Assembly: GCA_965370555.1 (NCBI GenBank)
Contig: CBDUVB010000047.1
Span: forward strand, 1-13,181
DNA: 13,181 nt
Reading direction: 5' to 3'
Source: JAJOKK01 sp965370555
Lineage (GTDB): Bacteria > Bipolaricaulota > Bipolaricaulia > UBA7950 > UBA9294
Made by a program: the position numbers and the translations under genes. Below the pieces are notes generated by a model. That model searched no databases. It had not been told where the DNA came from and saw only the letters and a program-made list of their open reading frames with translations. Below are positions 1-8,600 of this stretch, in pieces (position 1 is the stretch's first letter; every line of letters starts with the position of its first letter).

Positions 1-4
1 AATA

Positions 5-25
5 CCCCGTAGTCTTGCTACGGGG
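5..25. repeat. perfect 8-bp hairpin at window start
   Basis: CCCCGTAG (5-12) and CTACGGGG (18-25) are perfect inverted repeats around a 5-nt loop. Neither side carries a U-rich tract, so it is not a clear intrinsic terminator. It could be the end of a REP-like or IS200/IS605-type palindromic element, or the 3' hairpin of a gene to the left of the window. The structure is certain; its role is not. Confidence 0.5.
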
Positions 26-172
26 ATAGTCAATTTCAAGGGATTTCTTTATTCGAATTGTGCGCAAGGATATCCGGCGGCCATTTCTCTAGCAAGCATC
101 ATTAAGCATTGTCACAGGGTTCTTGCTTGTTGATCCAGTGGAAAGAGCAACATACACGGGAGAGGGAAGAAG

Positions 173-203
173 GTGGTGGAGTTTGGGTGAACGATTGGAG
201 AAC
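173..203 (+). repeat. 31-bp dispersed direct repeat, left copy
   Basis: This 31-nt stretch (starting GTGGTGGAGT, ending TTGGAGAAC) recurs in the same orientation at 10146-10176 with a single mismatch (T183 versus C10156). Similarity stops abruptly on both sides. Both copies are in non-coding sequence and lie outside the block from 638 to 9564. They may be a dispersed genomic repeat or attachment-like direct repeats. Confidence 0.75.
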
Positions 204-311
204 TCGAGACTGGATTCCATTATGAGCTGTGGGAAGAACCTTCCTGTTCGCGTGTTCATAGTGAGGTATCTGCTCGGCCTGAGGACACACTCCTGACGCA
301 ATCATAGGGCG

Positions 312-338
312 GTTGGTTCGAGTCCTTCCAGGCACGCC
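312..338 (+). other. tRNA 3'-end-like fragment (tRNA-Arg-like)
   Basis: The stretch reads as the 3' part of a tRNA. There is a T-stem (312-316), a T-loop TTCGAGT (317-323), the second T-stem strand CCTTC (324-328), an acceptor-like CAGGCAC (329-335), a discriminator G and CC. Two of the five T-stem pairs are broken and I see no convincing D-arm or anticodon arm upstream. GTATCTG near 268 could pair with the acceptor with one mismatch. The acceptor resembles that of many tRNA-Arg genes. It may be a degenerate tRNA or the tRNA 3' end left by integration of an element. Confidence 0.3.
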
Positions 339-354
339 TGACTCCCCACCATAC

Positions 355-380
355 CGAGAACTTTTCACCGGCGGTTCTCG
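355..380. repeat. 7-12-7 inverted repeat
   Basis: CGAGAAC (355-361) and GTTCTCG (374-380) are perfect 7-bp inverted repeats around a 12-nt spacer. A second dyad of identical geometry but different sequence lies at 430-455. No T-tract follows. It could be an operator or a cruciform; the role is unknown. Confidence 0.4.
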
Positions 381-429
381 ATTCAGTTGCGGTGAGTACA
401 CCGAGAATGAGGACCTGCCGCCAATACCC

Positions 430-455
430 TGCGGCTTGACAAAGGAACAGCCGCA
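430..455. repeat. 7-12-7 inverted repeat upstream of promoter
   Basis: TGCGGCT (430-436) and AGCCGCA (449-455) are perfect inverted repeats with a 12-nt spacer. They lie about 30 bp upstream of the -35 box at 486. A TTGACA hexamer (435-440) overlaps the left arm and spacer but has no good -10 partner. The position is compatible with a regulator site for the 638-3428 operon, which is inference only. Confidence 0.4.
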
Positions 456-485
456 CTTGGCCTAGTTCACGAGGACACCGGCGAC

Positions 486-514
486 TTGACCTGCAACTGG
501 ATTATGAGTATAGT
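486..514 (+). promoter_or_regulatory. sigma70-like promoter of the 638-3428 operon
   Basis: TTGACC (486-491) and TATAGT (509-514) are separated by exactly 17 bp, each one mismatch from consensus. Predicted transcription start is about 520-522. This leaves an untranslated leader of roughly 115 nt before the ATG at 638. Confidence 0.7.
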
Positions 515-515
515 A

Positions 516-559
516 GTAATGTGTGAGCCACGTACCTTAGCTAGATGCTTGCACATTAC
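516..559 (+). promoter_or_regulatory. 13-bp 5'-leader RNA hairpin
   Basis: Bases 516-528 pair with 547-559 around an 18-nt loop. All 13 positions pair as RNA, including two G.U wobbles (T524.G551 and G525.T550). The hairpin begins at or just before the predicted transcription start, so it would sit at the 5' end of the operon mRNA. It could stabilise the transcript, act as an attenuator or bind a protein. Confidence 0.55.
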
Positions 560-580
560 ATGAATAAAGGGGGCGCATCA

Positions 581-610
581 ATGAGAAACTATGGTGAAGC
601 GTCTGGTTGA
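581..610 (+). CDS. possible 9-codon upstream ORF (leader peptide)
   Basis: The ATG at 581 follows an AGGGGG Shine-Dalgarno-like sequence (568-573) at 7-nt spacing. It encodes MRNYGEASG and stops at TGA 608-610. It is in the same frame as the 638 gene, and a second in-frame stop (TAA 614-616) precedes that gene. The 638 ATG has no visible Shine-Dalgarno site, so this upstream site is the best ribosome-loading signal in the leader. It could be a leader peptide, a coupling ORF, or an eroded former start of the downstream gene. Confidence 0.3.
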   Translation: MRNYGEASG

Positions 611-637
611 CCGTAAGGTAGTACCATAACTGTCCCT

Positions 638-1870
638 ATGCCAAGCTTCCGTGAACTCCGCATTCCTGTTTTGTGTCCCTGTAAGGTGGGGCTCCATCCC
701 GATATCAAACGTGTACTTCGATCGGTTCTTCGCCCCCTAGGCTTTGACCCCACCTTCAGAGAGTGTAGGAAAATCGAAGAGGCTCTTGAGTGCGAACCTC
801 ATACAGCAGGTGAGTACTTCGACAGAATTCCGTACCCTGTGTGCATGCCAATCATAAGTACGGGTGGAGAGATCCGAGACTCTGACGGGAAGCACAAGCC
901 TAATCCAATTTCGGCTGTCAAGCCCAAGTACTCTCGCCCAAGCAAGAGAGAAGTGGTGCTTCTTGTGGAGGAAGATGTAGATCTGCCAATAGAACTGCAC
1001 GGAAGTCGAAAGCTGAGGAGTAGGAGGATCATCCGTTTCACTTCGTACGCGCTTGAAGCTGCACTGGGGAAGGTCGTAGAGCAGTTCGTCGAGATCAAGA
1101 AGAAGTTGCGTTCGAACCTGCAAACCTACCAGCTTCTGGAAACGCGCAGATCTGCTCTAAACTACGACAGTGTCGAAAAAAGGGTGTATGTGTGGCCCAA
1201 CGGGTATGGTATGGTCGAGATGAGATTCGACATCTCTCTCGATGAAGCTGAGGGTGTGAGGACAGGCGATGACTACCTCTTCAAGCACTCTGTCAGCTTG
1301 AGACTTGCTCCGAGAGCTCAGTCGAAGAAAGAGTTTGAGAGGAAGCTTGACAAGATGCGCGTCAAGAGCATCAAGGCTCTCTTCAAGCAACCGCAAGAAG
1401 CCCTTGTTGCGCTTCCATATGGATTCCCCGCACCGACAGTCGATTGGGTAGCCGCGCCGGGCGGAGAGGATGAAGGCAATAAGAAGAGTGTGCTTGTGAA
1501 AGTTACGCCAGCCAAGAATGGCACGTCAGACAGAAGGGGGCTAATCAGCTATGCTATTGCATGGTGTAGCGAGAACCTATTCAGTGTCTGCAATGATGCC
1601 ACGGTGTTCATATGCGCACACAACTACCGACGCATCCTCTATGCAGTGTGCTTTATGCGTCCCACTTTGGGGCATGATTGGCCGTTCAAGGTAGGTCCGA
1701 TGCTTGAGCGATTTGGCCCTTGTCAGAACGACATTGGGTACATAGACACAAAGGGTGTCGGGGACGAGGGGTTTCACTCCCTGGAATACGTGTGGAATGA
1801 AAAGGAAATGCCTGCGGGATCTGTCCTCCGCGTCAGATGGATGTTGAAGAGACATCCCCATGTGCAGTAG
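638..1870 (+). CDS. hypothetical protein, first gene of HEPN operon
   Basis: A 410-residue soluble protein that I do not recognise. The N-terminus carries a CPC motif (C13, C15) and further cysteines (C43, C52). Residues about 134-172 look like a long charged helix (AALGKVVEQFVEIKKKLRSN). Residues about 180-350 look like mixed alpha/beta. There is no signal peptide or membrane segment. The ATG at 638 lacks an obvious Shine-Dalgarno site; the leader upstream holds a strong promoter, a hairpin and a short in-frame ORF. The stop overlaps the start of the HEPN-domain gene by 11 nt, so the two are translationally coupled and probably act together. A partner, sensor or antitoxin role for the HEPN protein is inference from this arrangement alone. 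Confidence 0.8.
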   Translation: MPSFRELRIPVLCPCKVGLHPDIKRVLRSVLRPLGFDPTFRECRKIEEALECEPHTAGEYFDRIPYPVCMPIISTGGEIRDSDGKHKPNPISAVKPKYSRPSKREVVLLVEEDVDLPIELHGSRKLRSRRIIRFTSYALEAALGKVVEQFVEIKKKLRSNLQTYQLLETRRSALNYDSVEKRVYVWPNGYGMVEMRFDISLDEAEGVRTGDDYLFKHSVSLRLAPRAQSKKEFERKLDKMRVKSIKALFKQPQEALVALPYGFPAPTVDWVAAPGGEDEGNKKSVLVKVTPAKNGTSDRRGLISYAIAWCSENLFSVCNDATVFICAHNYRRILYAVCFMRPTLGHDWPFKVGPMLERFGPCQNDIGYIDTKGVGDEGFHSLEYVWNEKEMPAGSVLRVRWMLKRHPHVQ

Positions 1871-3428
1871 CCCTCGCAGCTCGCTCCCACCATCGACATG
1901 GGAGAAGATACTCAGCATCCTTAGATCGGAGAGAAGGGCTAGCCACCTGCTTGCGACGCAGTTGTTCTTTTCGGTTTGCAAAAATCTTGAATTGTGGGTG
2001 TCCGAGGAGTTTGTGCGATCTGACATGGAGCGCATCAAGAGGCTCCTAATCCGCGGGCGCCGGGACGACAACTGGGCGATCAGCGAGTTCGAGCAGCTGC
2101 GCAGCAGTAGTGACCTCGATAATCTCGATAATTGGGAAGTCGTTCTGCCGATTCGCAACCCAGAGTGCATTGACCTTTCCGGGTGGTCTGATAACTCGGT
2201 GAACCTGCACGGTTGTACACTCACAACAGACCCGCCAGAGTCTCTAGTGAGTCAAGTGGAAGAAGAATCCGCACGAGGAGTCCATACCTACCTACTTCGG
2301 GAGGGGCAGAAACTGTTTGTCACCACGGTGGTTCTTGCACTCCCGAAAGACTCTCAGCACGCCGCAATAATCGGAGCAAGACAAGCTGATCTTGCCCTTT
2401 CTTCTCTCAGAACGACACTCCGAGAGACCTGGGACTCCAAAGTGGAGCCTCCAGCAGTCGAGATAGCCGAGCAGTTTGTGTACGTTAGGCCTCTGGATGG
2501 CGAAGATGCGGCTTCTCAAGTCTGGGAGATGAAGGGGCTTGTGCCTGTCGAGCCCATAGTGTTTGATGCATCCAGGCTCGAACGAGCAGTAGAGGATAAA
2601 ATCAACCTCCTGATTGTCCGAGCAAAGGAACGGTATGTCAAAGGGCATAGGCTTTGTCAGCTCAGTGAGCGAATCCTTGGTGCGTATTTCCTCACGAACC
2701 AGGCGGGCAAGGAGCACAAGCTAATGAATCGGTTTCTACGACTAGTCTGCGCTCTTGAGCATCTGACCACGTATGACAAAGAGGGAAAAGCCAGGAACAC
2801 CCTGTGGTTCTCGCTTCGTGGCATGCTTCTCTCGCTTTCGAGCGTCGAAGAGGTTTCTATTCTGTGCGAAGAGCTTGAACAGAGGATACAGAAGCTGCAG
2901 ACCTTGTTCAGAGATCACGGGCACTATCCGGCAGGAATCGCCGTGGTCGAGATCCTGAAGGACGCATATGATGCTCGTTCGGCACTAGCGCACAGCTGGG
3001 CTCCGGGGGTCGCGGAGGCGTGGTATGTGAGGATCTACGTTGAGTTTCTCTATAAAGTGGTGATGGGCGCTGTGCGCAGCCTGCTTGACTTGTCCGAGAG
3101 ATTCGACATTGAGACGGACAACGAGTTGTCCAGCGTCTACGCAGCGTCTTTCCAAACTCTTCTCCTCCTCGGTAGCCGGGATGAGAATGAGGACACCATC
3201 GAAATGGCGGGACTGGCCTTTGCTTATCCGACAGGCATACTGGATACGCATTCCGAAAAGTTCGACGAACGAAAACAGCGATCCGTCTTTGATGCTGTCA
3301 AGCACATCCTTACGAGCAGTGGCCTGTGTGAACGTGCGGATGAGCAGGGCTTGCGTGCGTCAGTCGATGGTCAGCTCTTGGGGCGATACTTGCACCGGAG
3401 ATTCATGTTGCAGTATAGACACAACTAG
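1860..3428 (+). CDS. HEPN (Apea-like) domain protein
   Basis: A 522-residue protein whose ATG (1860) lies inside the end of the preceding gene (11-nt overlap). The N-terminal ~250 residues are unrecognised. Residues about 280-410 are helical and match the pattern of Apea-like HEPN domains: a core helix (HKLMNRFLRLVCALEHLTTY), a second helix (FSLRGMLLSLSSVEEVSIL), then YDARSALAHS carrying the R-x4-H signature with R373 and H378. HEPN proteins with this motif are commonly metal-independent RNases or nucleotide-modification-regulated toxins in toxin-antitoxin, Abi and CRISPR-linked systems. There is no membrane segment. The last ~110 residues are unassigned. The HEPN call is from motif and helical layout; RNase activity is inferred. 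Confidence 0.75.
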   Translation: MCSSPRSSLPPSTWEKILSILRSERRASHLLATQLFFSVCKNLELWVSEEFVRSDMERIKRLLIRGRRDDNWAISEFEQLRSSSDLDNLDNWEVVLPIRNPECIDLSGWSDNSVNLHGCTLTTDPPESLVSQVEEESARGVHTYLLREGQKLFVTTVVLALPKDSQHAAIIGARQADLALSSLRTTLRETWDSKVEPPAVEIAEQFVYVRPLDGEDAASQVWEMKGLVPVEPIVFDASRLERAVEDKINLLIVRAKERYVKGHRLCQLSERILGAYFLTNQAGKEHKLMNRFLRLVCALEHLTTYDKEGKARNTLWFSLRGMLLSLSSVEEVSILCEELEQRIQKLQTLFRDHGHYPAGIAVVEILKDAYDARSALAHSWAPGVAEAWYVRIYVEFLYKVVMGAVRSLLDLSERFDIETDNELSSVYAASFQTLLLLGSRDENEDTIEMAGLAFAYPTGILDTHSEKFDERKQRSVFDAVKHILTSSGLCERADEQGLRASVDGQLLGRYLHRRFMLQYRHN

Positions 3429-4282
3429 TTCAGCGCATGCGAAGAACCTAGAAACACCTAATTGTTACGAAGCCCAGTGGGATTCTGCACTTCGCTTGCC
3501 TGTCTGAGCGGTTGTGTATTAGCTTGTGGTGGCCTAGACCGAAGTTTCTGAGACAGAAATAGCGGAGCCTCTGTTGGATTGCGAGGTTTTCCGACACTCG
3601 GAGTGCAGCGTTATGTCTACACCCGGATTCTGTAGGTTGAGAGCGCCTTGTAGCCGCATCCCAGCAAGAGTAAGTATGCTACGTATTCAGGGTCGATGTC
3701 AAGCAAAACAACAGATCCTACATGCCTACAAAATAGGGAGCTCTCTCCCCCTCAATGCGCGATTTCATTTGCATTAACTATCGATTTCAGACCCAAAATC
3801 GCGGGGAACTTCGGCCTAGAGAGAATCGATGCAGTACGTCAGAAGAGGATAGGCCTCGACGGACTGGATAGCCTTTGGAAGTGCCCTGGTACTGATTCGA
3901 GAGAGACTACATGGTGGGATGCGAGTCTCGCTTGTAAACACGCGTGTCCTGCCTTCCGTGGGGGCACGCTGGCTGAGGATTCCAGAGGAGAATAGGTCAC
4001 CCCCTCTGGACGCTCCACGCCGTGTGAAGCGGAAAGGCGACGCACTCGGCGCATATCGAAACAGCAGCAAGATTCTCCTGCCCCGACCAGCGGATACGAG
4101 AGACAGATCCTCCACGAATCGTTCGTACCCCAACGTTCCTCAGCCCTCTCGAAGCTCTACCAAAGGACCTGGCTGGACGTCGCAGGTTTGAAGAGCATCT
4201 TATACCCACTCCCGAGGTGTCTGCCCCGATCTGCAGGTTTTCGGGGATGTTCCGAGAGGAATCACGGACCACTTTCCAGGTG
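3429..4282. other. 854-bp convergent intergenic region
   Basis: It separates the + strand HEPN operon from the - strand patatin gene. Open frames exist on both strands (for example 3816-4133 minus and 3919-4191 plus), but they lack ribosome sites, overlap one another and have unprotein-like composition. The only structures noted are a small 6-bp hairpin with a triloop (3545-3559) and GCGATTT/AAATCGC arms near 3758 and 3796. I see no gene and no clear terminator. Confidence 0.5.
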
Positions 4283-5248
4283 CTACAGTTGGAGACACAA
4301 CGTCTTGATGTCCCTCTTCTCGGATTGAATCAGTCGCCGTGCTCTCTGCTTCAGAACACGGATGTTTGCTGGAGACGCGTTGTCAAGTGCCCGCCAGCCT
4401 CTACTCAGCTCATACTGGAACCGATAGTAGCGGTTTCGTCCAGCAATCTTCCCGAGCTGATCGTCGACTACCCAGCTGACTCCATCAAACACCACCCCCA
4501 GAATCGATCGTGCCCATCCAGCGAGACCCCAACGGCCAAGCGTCGTGTACGGCAAGCTCTCGCGGAAATCGCCAGTCCCCAGGGAGACGAGAAGGACCTC
4601 CTTGTCAGGGTACAAGAATCTGGCTTCTGCAAACGCACACATCGCGGGGTTGTTTGCGTAGACTCCGCCGTCTACTAGGAAGTGGAATCCGCCAGATCTA
4701 CTCTTCCTGATCCTTGCAGGAGCGAAATACGTTGGTGCCGCTGTGGTAGCTCGCGCGACTTCGACCAGCGAGAAGTCACGCGCTGGGTCCATCCTTGCCT
4801 GACGACTGCTGAAGAGAAGAGGGTTCCTTTCTTTGATCTCGTAGCTCGGTATGAGGACGTCTGCTAGCGCGTCCTTTAGACGCGCTGCACCGAAATAGTC
4901 TCTTAGCACACTCTCCAATCCTCTTGATGAGTACTTCGCTCCGAAAGCTCTGTTGATGTGGATGATTGTCCTCAGCAATGAACGTGAGAAGATTCTCTTC
5001 CCGTGGACCTCATAGAGCTTGACCAGGTTCTCCGCTGTGTACCGTGGAGATCCATTCACATCCGTCATTGTTAGGCCCAGGGCAATGACCGCACCCGTAG
5101 AAGTCCCAACGATAAGATCGAAGAGGAGCGCGATTGATTTGCCAGTGACACGTTCAATCTCCGTCAGAACCATGGCTGGGACAATGCCTCGGATTCCACC
5201 ACCATCTATTGCAAGGACCTTGACTAGGTCTGCCAAATGGACCTCCAT
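4283..5248 (-). CDS. patatin-like phospholipase
   Basis: A 321-residue cytoplasmic patatin-family lipid acyl hydrolase. The oxyanion motif DGGGIRG is at residues 15-21, the nucleophile elbow GTSTG at 48-52 (Ser50), and the second member of the Ser-Asp dyad in DGGVYANNP (Asp193). The length matches a single-domain bacterial patatin of the CapV/FabD-lysophospholipase-like type, and all catalytic parts are intact. There is no signal peptide or TM segment, so it would act on the inner leaflet or soluble lipids. A consensus-like promoter lies about 55 bp upstream, so it can be expressed separately from the HD-GHKL gene 5' of it. Patatins are known membrane-degrading effectors in CBASS and related systems, but no cyclic-nucleotide synthase gene is visible here. 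The ATG at 5248 has no upstream Shine-Dalgarno site; TTG at 5236 is a competing start. Confidence 0.9.
   Translation of the reverse strand: MEVHLADLVKVLAIDGGGIRGIVPAMVLTEIERVTGKSIALLFDLIVGTSTGAVIALGLTMTDVNGSPRYTAENLVKLYEVHGKRIFSRSLLRTIIHINRAFGAKYSSRGLESVLRDYFGAARLKDALADVLIPSYEIKERNPLLFSSRQARMDPARDFSLVEVARATTAAPTYFAPARIRKSRSGGFHFLVDGGVYANNPAMCAFAEARFLYPDKEVLLVSLGTGDFRESLPYTTLGRWGLAGWARSILGVVFDGVSWVVDDQLGKIAGRNRYYRFQYELSRGWRALDNASPANIRVLKQRARRLIQSEKRDIKTLCLQL
5234..5246 (-). promoter_or_regulatory. GGAGGT site favouring a TTG start for the patatin gene
   Basis: On the minus strand GGAGGT (5246-5241) lies immediately after the ATG at 5248 and 4-5 nt before an in-frame TTG (5236-5234). No Shine-Dalgarno sequence precedes the ATG. 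The TTG start would remove four residues and give a protein beginning MADLVKVLAIDGGG, which fits patatins, where the oxyanion motif lies near the N-terminus. Confidence 0.4.
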
Positions 5249-5304
5249 AAGATGTGCACTTAGGTTACTCAGCCCTCGTTGAACACGCCGTCTAGCTCTA
5301 AAGC

Positions 5305-5333
5305 ACTATAGCATAAGTGAACAAAGAGTTCAA
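5305..5333 (-). promoter_or_regulatory. promoter of the patatin gene
   Basis: On the minus strand TTGAAC (5333-5328) and TATAGT (5310-5305) are separated by 17 bp. The predicted start of transcription is about 5298, giving a leader of about 50 nt. The architecture matches the promoter at 486-514, including the same -10 hexamer. Confidence 0.65.
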
Positions 5334-5454
5334 ATGACTGTAGATTCATGAGTTGCCTCGAACGCAACGCACCTCATTATTACTGTACACAGGAAGCGAC
5401 GATTGATTGATCGTTTCGCAACACCAGTTTCAGGGGGATAAGTCCTGCAATGCA

Positions 5455-5495
5455 AGATTGAAAGGGGCTTTGAGACTCTTTACACCAAAGGCCCC
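5455..5495 (-). terminator. possible terminator after the HD-GHKL gene
   Basis: GGGGCTTTG (5464-5472) pairs with CAAAGGCCCC (5486-5495) with one bulged base. Read on the minus strand the stem is followed by TTTCAATCTT, a weak U-tract. It lies about 160 bp past the stop of the 1010-aa gene and upstream of the patatin promoter, so it could separate the two transcripts. The rest of 5334-5654 shows no gene. Confidence 0.4.
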
Positions 5496-5654
5496 CATAT
5501 CTAGAACTTTCGTTCGGAGGTTCTTAGTACGATTGCCATGAGTACCCCGGGAGGGGGAATCGAGGAACAAAGACTTAACTTAGGGCGCGTTCCTAAAGAC
5601 CGGACACTTTGCGAATTAGAGTTTGCGTCCCCCCGTCTTCACCGAAAGCCTCAA

Positions 5655-8600
5655 TCAACTGAGTACCCTAAACGACGACAACTCCCACCAAGTCCGGCGA
5701 TAGACTACTCGGAGGGATTCCCCTGTCGAGTCCACGATCCTGCGCAGCAGAGCCAGAACTGGTTTGCTCAGCGCAGGCGTATAGTAGGCGTCAGCGCGCA
5801 TCTCGCACAGGGCATGAAGAGCGTGCCCTACGGTGATAAGCTGGCGCGCGCTGTACTCGGACAGTTGCTCGCGGAAGTGAGCATTGAAGATTGGAACAGT
5901 TGTAGGTCCGACCTGAACGAAGGCCATCGCGAAAAGAGCGTCCTCGTAGTCCTCATCGTACATTCCAAATAGCCAACTATCCATTTGCGGAAGTGTGCCA
6001 GCATTTGTTTCCCGAAGGACTTGGCGCCAGGTAGGTATAGGTGGAGCAACCCTTAGGCTAACGAACTCATCCGCAGAGTGATCCGAATCGTCTGCGTACT
6101 CCTCTAATTCATACCAGAGATCGCTTTGCTGGACAGTGATCTCGGAAATCAGCGGAAGAACCAAGTGGAGCAGTTCAACGCAGAGCGGGTGAGAGTAACT
6201 CGCGACCTTGGGTGGCTCAGAGCTCCAGACCCATATACCACTTCCCTCGCCAGCTTCCCATGCTCGGAGATGGTCTTTGTCTCTCCATTCATTGGACACC
6301 CATGCAGGCCGCACTGTCTCGTAAAGATCCTGGCCGCTGTATTCCTGAAGCCATGGACGGTCTGCTCCTGATCGCACTAATGATCCCCCGATGATCTCCA
6401 GAATCTCCTGAGGAATATCCCTGCGGTGCTCGAGAGAATGTCTAATCCAGCACTCTTCGACTGCCGCCTCTAGGGATTTATCATCTACCAACGAGGTGCG
6501 TGGCAGGTCTGTGGTGGGATACCTCTTTGTCGCGCTGGTCTCCCAAGTCAGATGGAGCTGGGCTATCGACGAAGAGGGTAGACCGCGGACTTCACCAATC
6601 CGGAAACCTCCGCGGAGCAGAGACGAGTGTCGGACCGGGCGCTCTTTGTCCATGAAACCTTGACGCATCCGGTCACGTCTCTTCTTGCGTGCCGCACGAT
6701 CATCGAAGATCACGGCACTACCTTTGAAACCGAACTGCTCGTTCTCCAGCGGAATTATGTACGAGAGATATCCATTGGGGGCTTTGGGCTCGGGGGCGGG
6801 ATTCACCTCAAGTACCGACATTTCGTCTGCTGTTTCCAGCCGCAGCTGAATCGTGTACGGCAATGCCTCGCACGTGGCCTTGACGAAAGCCTGGACCTCC
6901 TCCCACTTAGGCGGACTGCCGCTGCCACGGGACTGAGAACTCCGGAGAAGGAGAGTAATTCTTGTTCCGCTGAAACGATCGACTCCGGCGTTCTCCTCTT
7001 CCACCCAACGGATTAAGCGAGTAGGTCCATCTATCGTCAGTGTCCTCTTGCAGGTGTCGTCTCCCGGAGGAGCCTCCCACATGGCCGTCTCGACAGTTAC
7101 TTGATCTGCAATCATGAACACCGACAGGAATCCGATCCCGAACTCGGAGATAGGAGAGAAATCTACTCCATGGCGATCAAGCTCTACGCGCAGACAAGAG
7201 AACTCGGGGGAAGTGTAGAAAGATCTTCCGACCCTTAGGAAGTACTCGCGCAGGATTCGAGCGTCCATGCCAGTACCCTTGTCCTCAACAATAAGCTTCG
7301 GAGGCGACGTTTCGTCGCGAAATGGCTCGTATGTAATTGTGATTCGTCCGATTGACGCTGGCTCAACGGGTAGGTCGTGAGCTCTCGTCAGCGAATCCCT
7401 AAGGCAGCAGGCATCGACAGCATTCTGTATGAGCTCCCGTAGCGAAGCAAGAGGTTCCTTGTAGATTTGGTGCCCCATCAGTAAAGAATAGACCGTTTCC
7501 TCATCCAACTTGAACGTATATGGGACGTACGTGTAGCCGTGCGATTCGATCTGGGTTTGGACACACGATGGCAGGGCAAAAGCATCGGTAGTCTCAAATG
7601 TAGCCAAGGTCTCTGTGATTTCGTCCTCGATCACCTGAGCGAAGGTAACAATCGCATGGTGGATCAGATGGCTATGACAGTGACCGTGGTAGACAATCGC
7701 ATCAGTACCGATATGCCAGTGCGAAATGTGCATGTGCTTTTGCCATTCCAAGATGCCCCTTTCGTCGTTCAGTGAGATGTGAGTTGGTAACAGGTAGTGG
7801 TGCAGAATGAAGGGAGTTCTCTCGCGGTCGAAGTCCAGGATATCAGCCATTCGTAGAGCTGCTGCTATAAGATGCTGGTCACAGTGGCAAATCCCAAAGA
7901 AGCTATCCTCAGGGAATCGTGCCTTGTTAGGTGCTTTTGGGTCAGGTCTGATCAACGAACCCGCGCTCTCGTTGTGGCTAACACAGATCTCGACAACCGG
8001 GGCCAAGAACGAGTCTCCCATGAACGACATACATTGGTCCACGTCTGGGGCTTTCGCAGCGTCAGAGCGGTGGGCATCGCGGAGCTGCTTAATGACCGCC
8101 TCATAGCGTCCCCTTTCCGCATGTAGCCTGCGAACATAGTGTGCCAAGAGGAATTCCTCTGCTTGATGCAGACGGCTGTGGGCTGTATTGCTTTGCTCTT
8201 CTGGAGGTGTGGCAGATGAACACTGCTCCCTCAGCGTGTCCAACCTCCTTTTCAGTTCTGGATCAATGCCTAGGAAGCCCCATAGATCTGACGTATCAGA
8301 GAGTAGTGCTTCCCGATCTGCTTGCGATATGAGCATGCCAAGATCATGAAGGAAAGCTGCATCCACTAGCATCGCGATTTCCGGTGGTGAGAGTCGCTCG
8401 CGTCTCTCGGGAGAAAGGATGTGCCACATGAGGTGGGCAACTTTGAGGGAATGACGATGATCATGCATCGTGAAAGTCGAAAACCCGGCAGTGTTGATGC
8501 GATCAAGAAGTGGTGCGAAACCGTCCCGAACAAGGCGAAGAGTGTCCGTGTATAGGCGATCACACGCCTCCCTAGCTCGTGGCCCAATACCACTGTCATC

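Noticed and set aside
608..637. Selenocysteine or recoding of TGA 608 joining the mini-ORF to the 638 gene
   Set aside because: A second in-frame stop (TAA 614-616) follows, so read-through of the TGA alone would not connect the frames.
1577..2224. 215-codon minus-strand open frame across the gene overlap
   Set aside because: It lies entirely opposite the two overlapping + strand genes, has Ser/Arg/Leu-rich composition typical of antisense frames, and shows no domain.
3545..3559. Terminator after the HEPN gene
   Set aside because: The stem has only 6 A/T-rich pairs with a triloop, lies over 100 bp past the stop and has no T-tract.
5538..5972. 144-codon plus-strand open frame
   Set aside because: Most of it is antisense to the end of the well-supported HD-GHKL gene, and it has no ribosome site.
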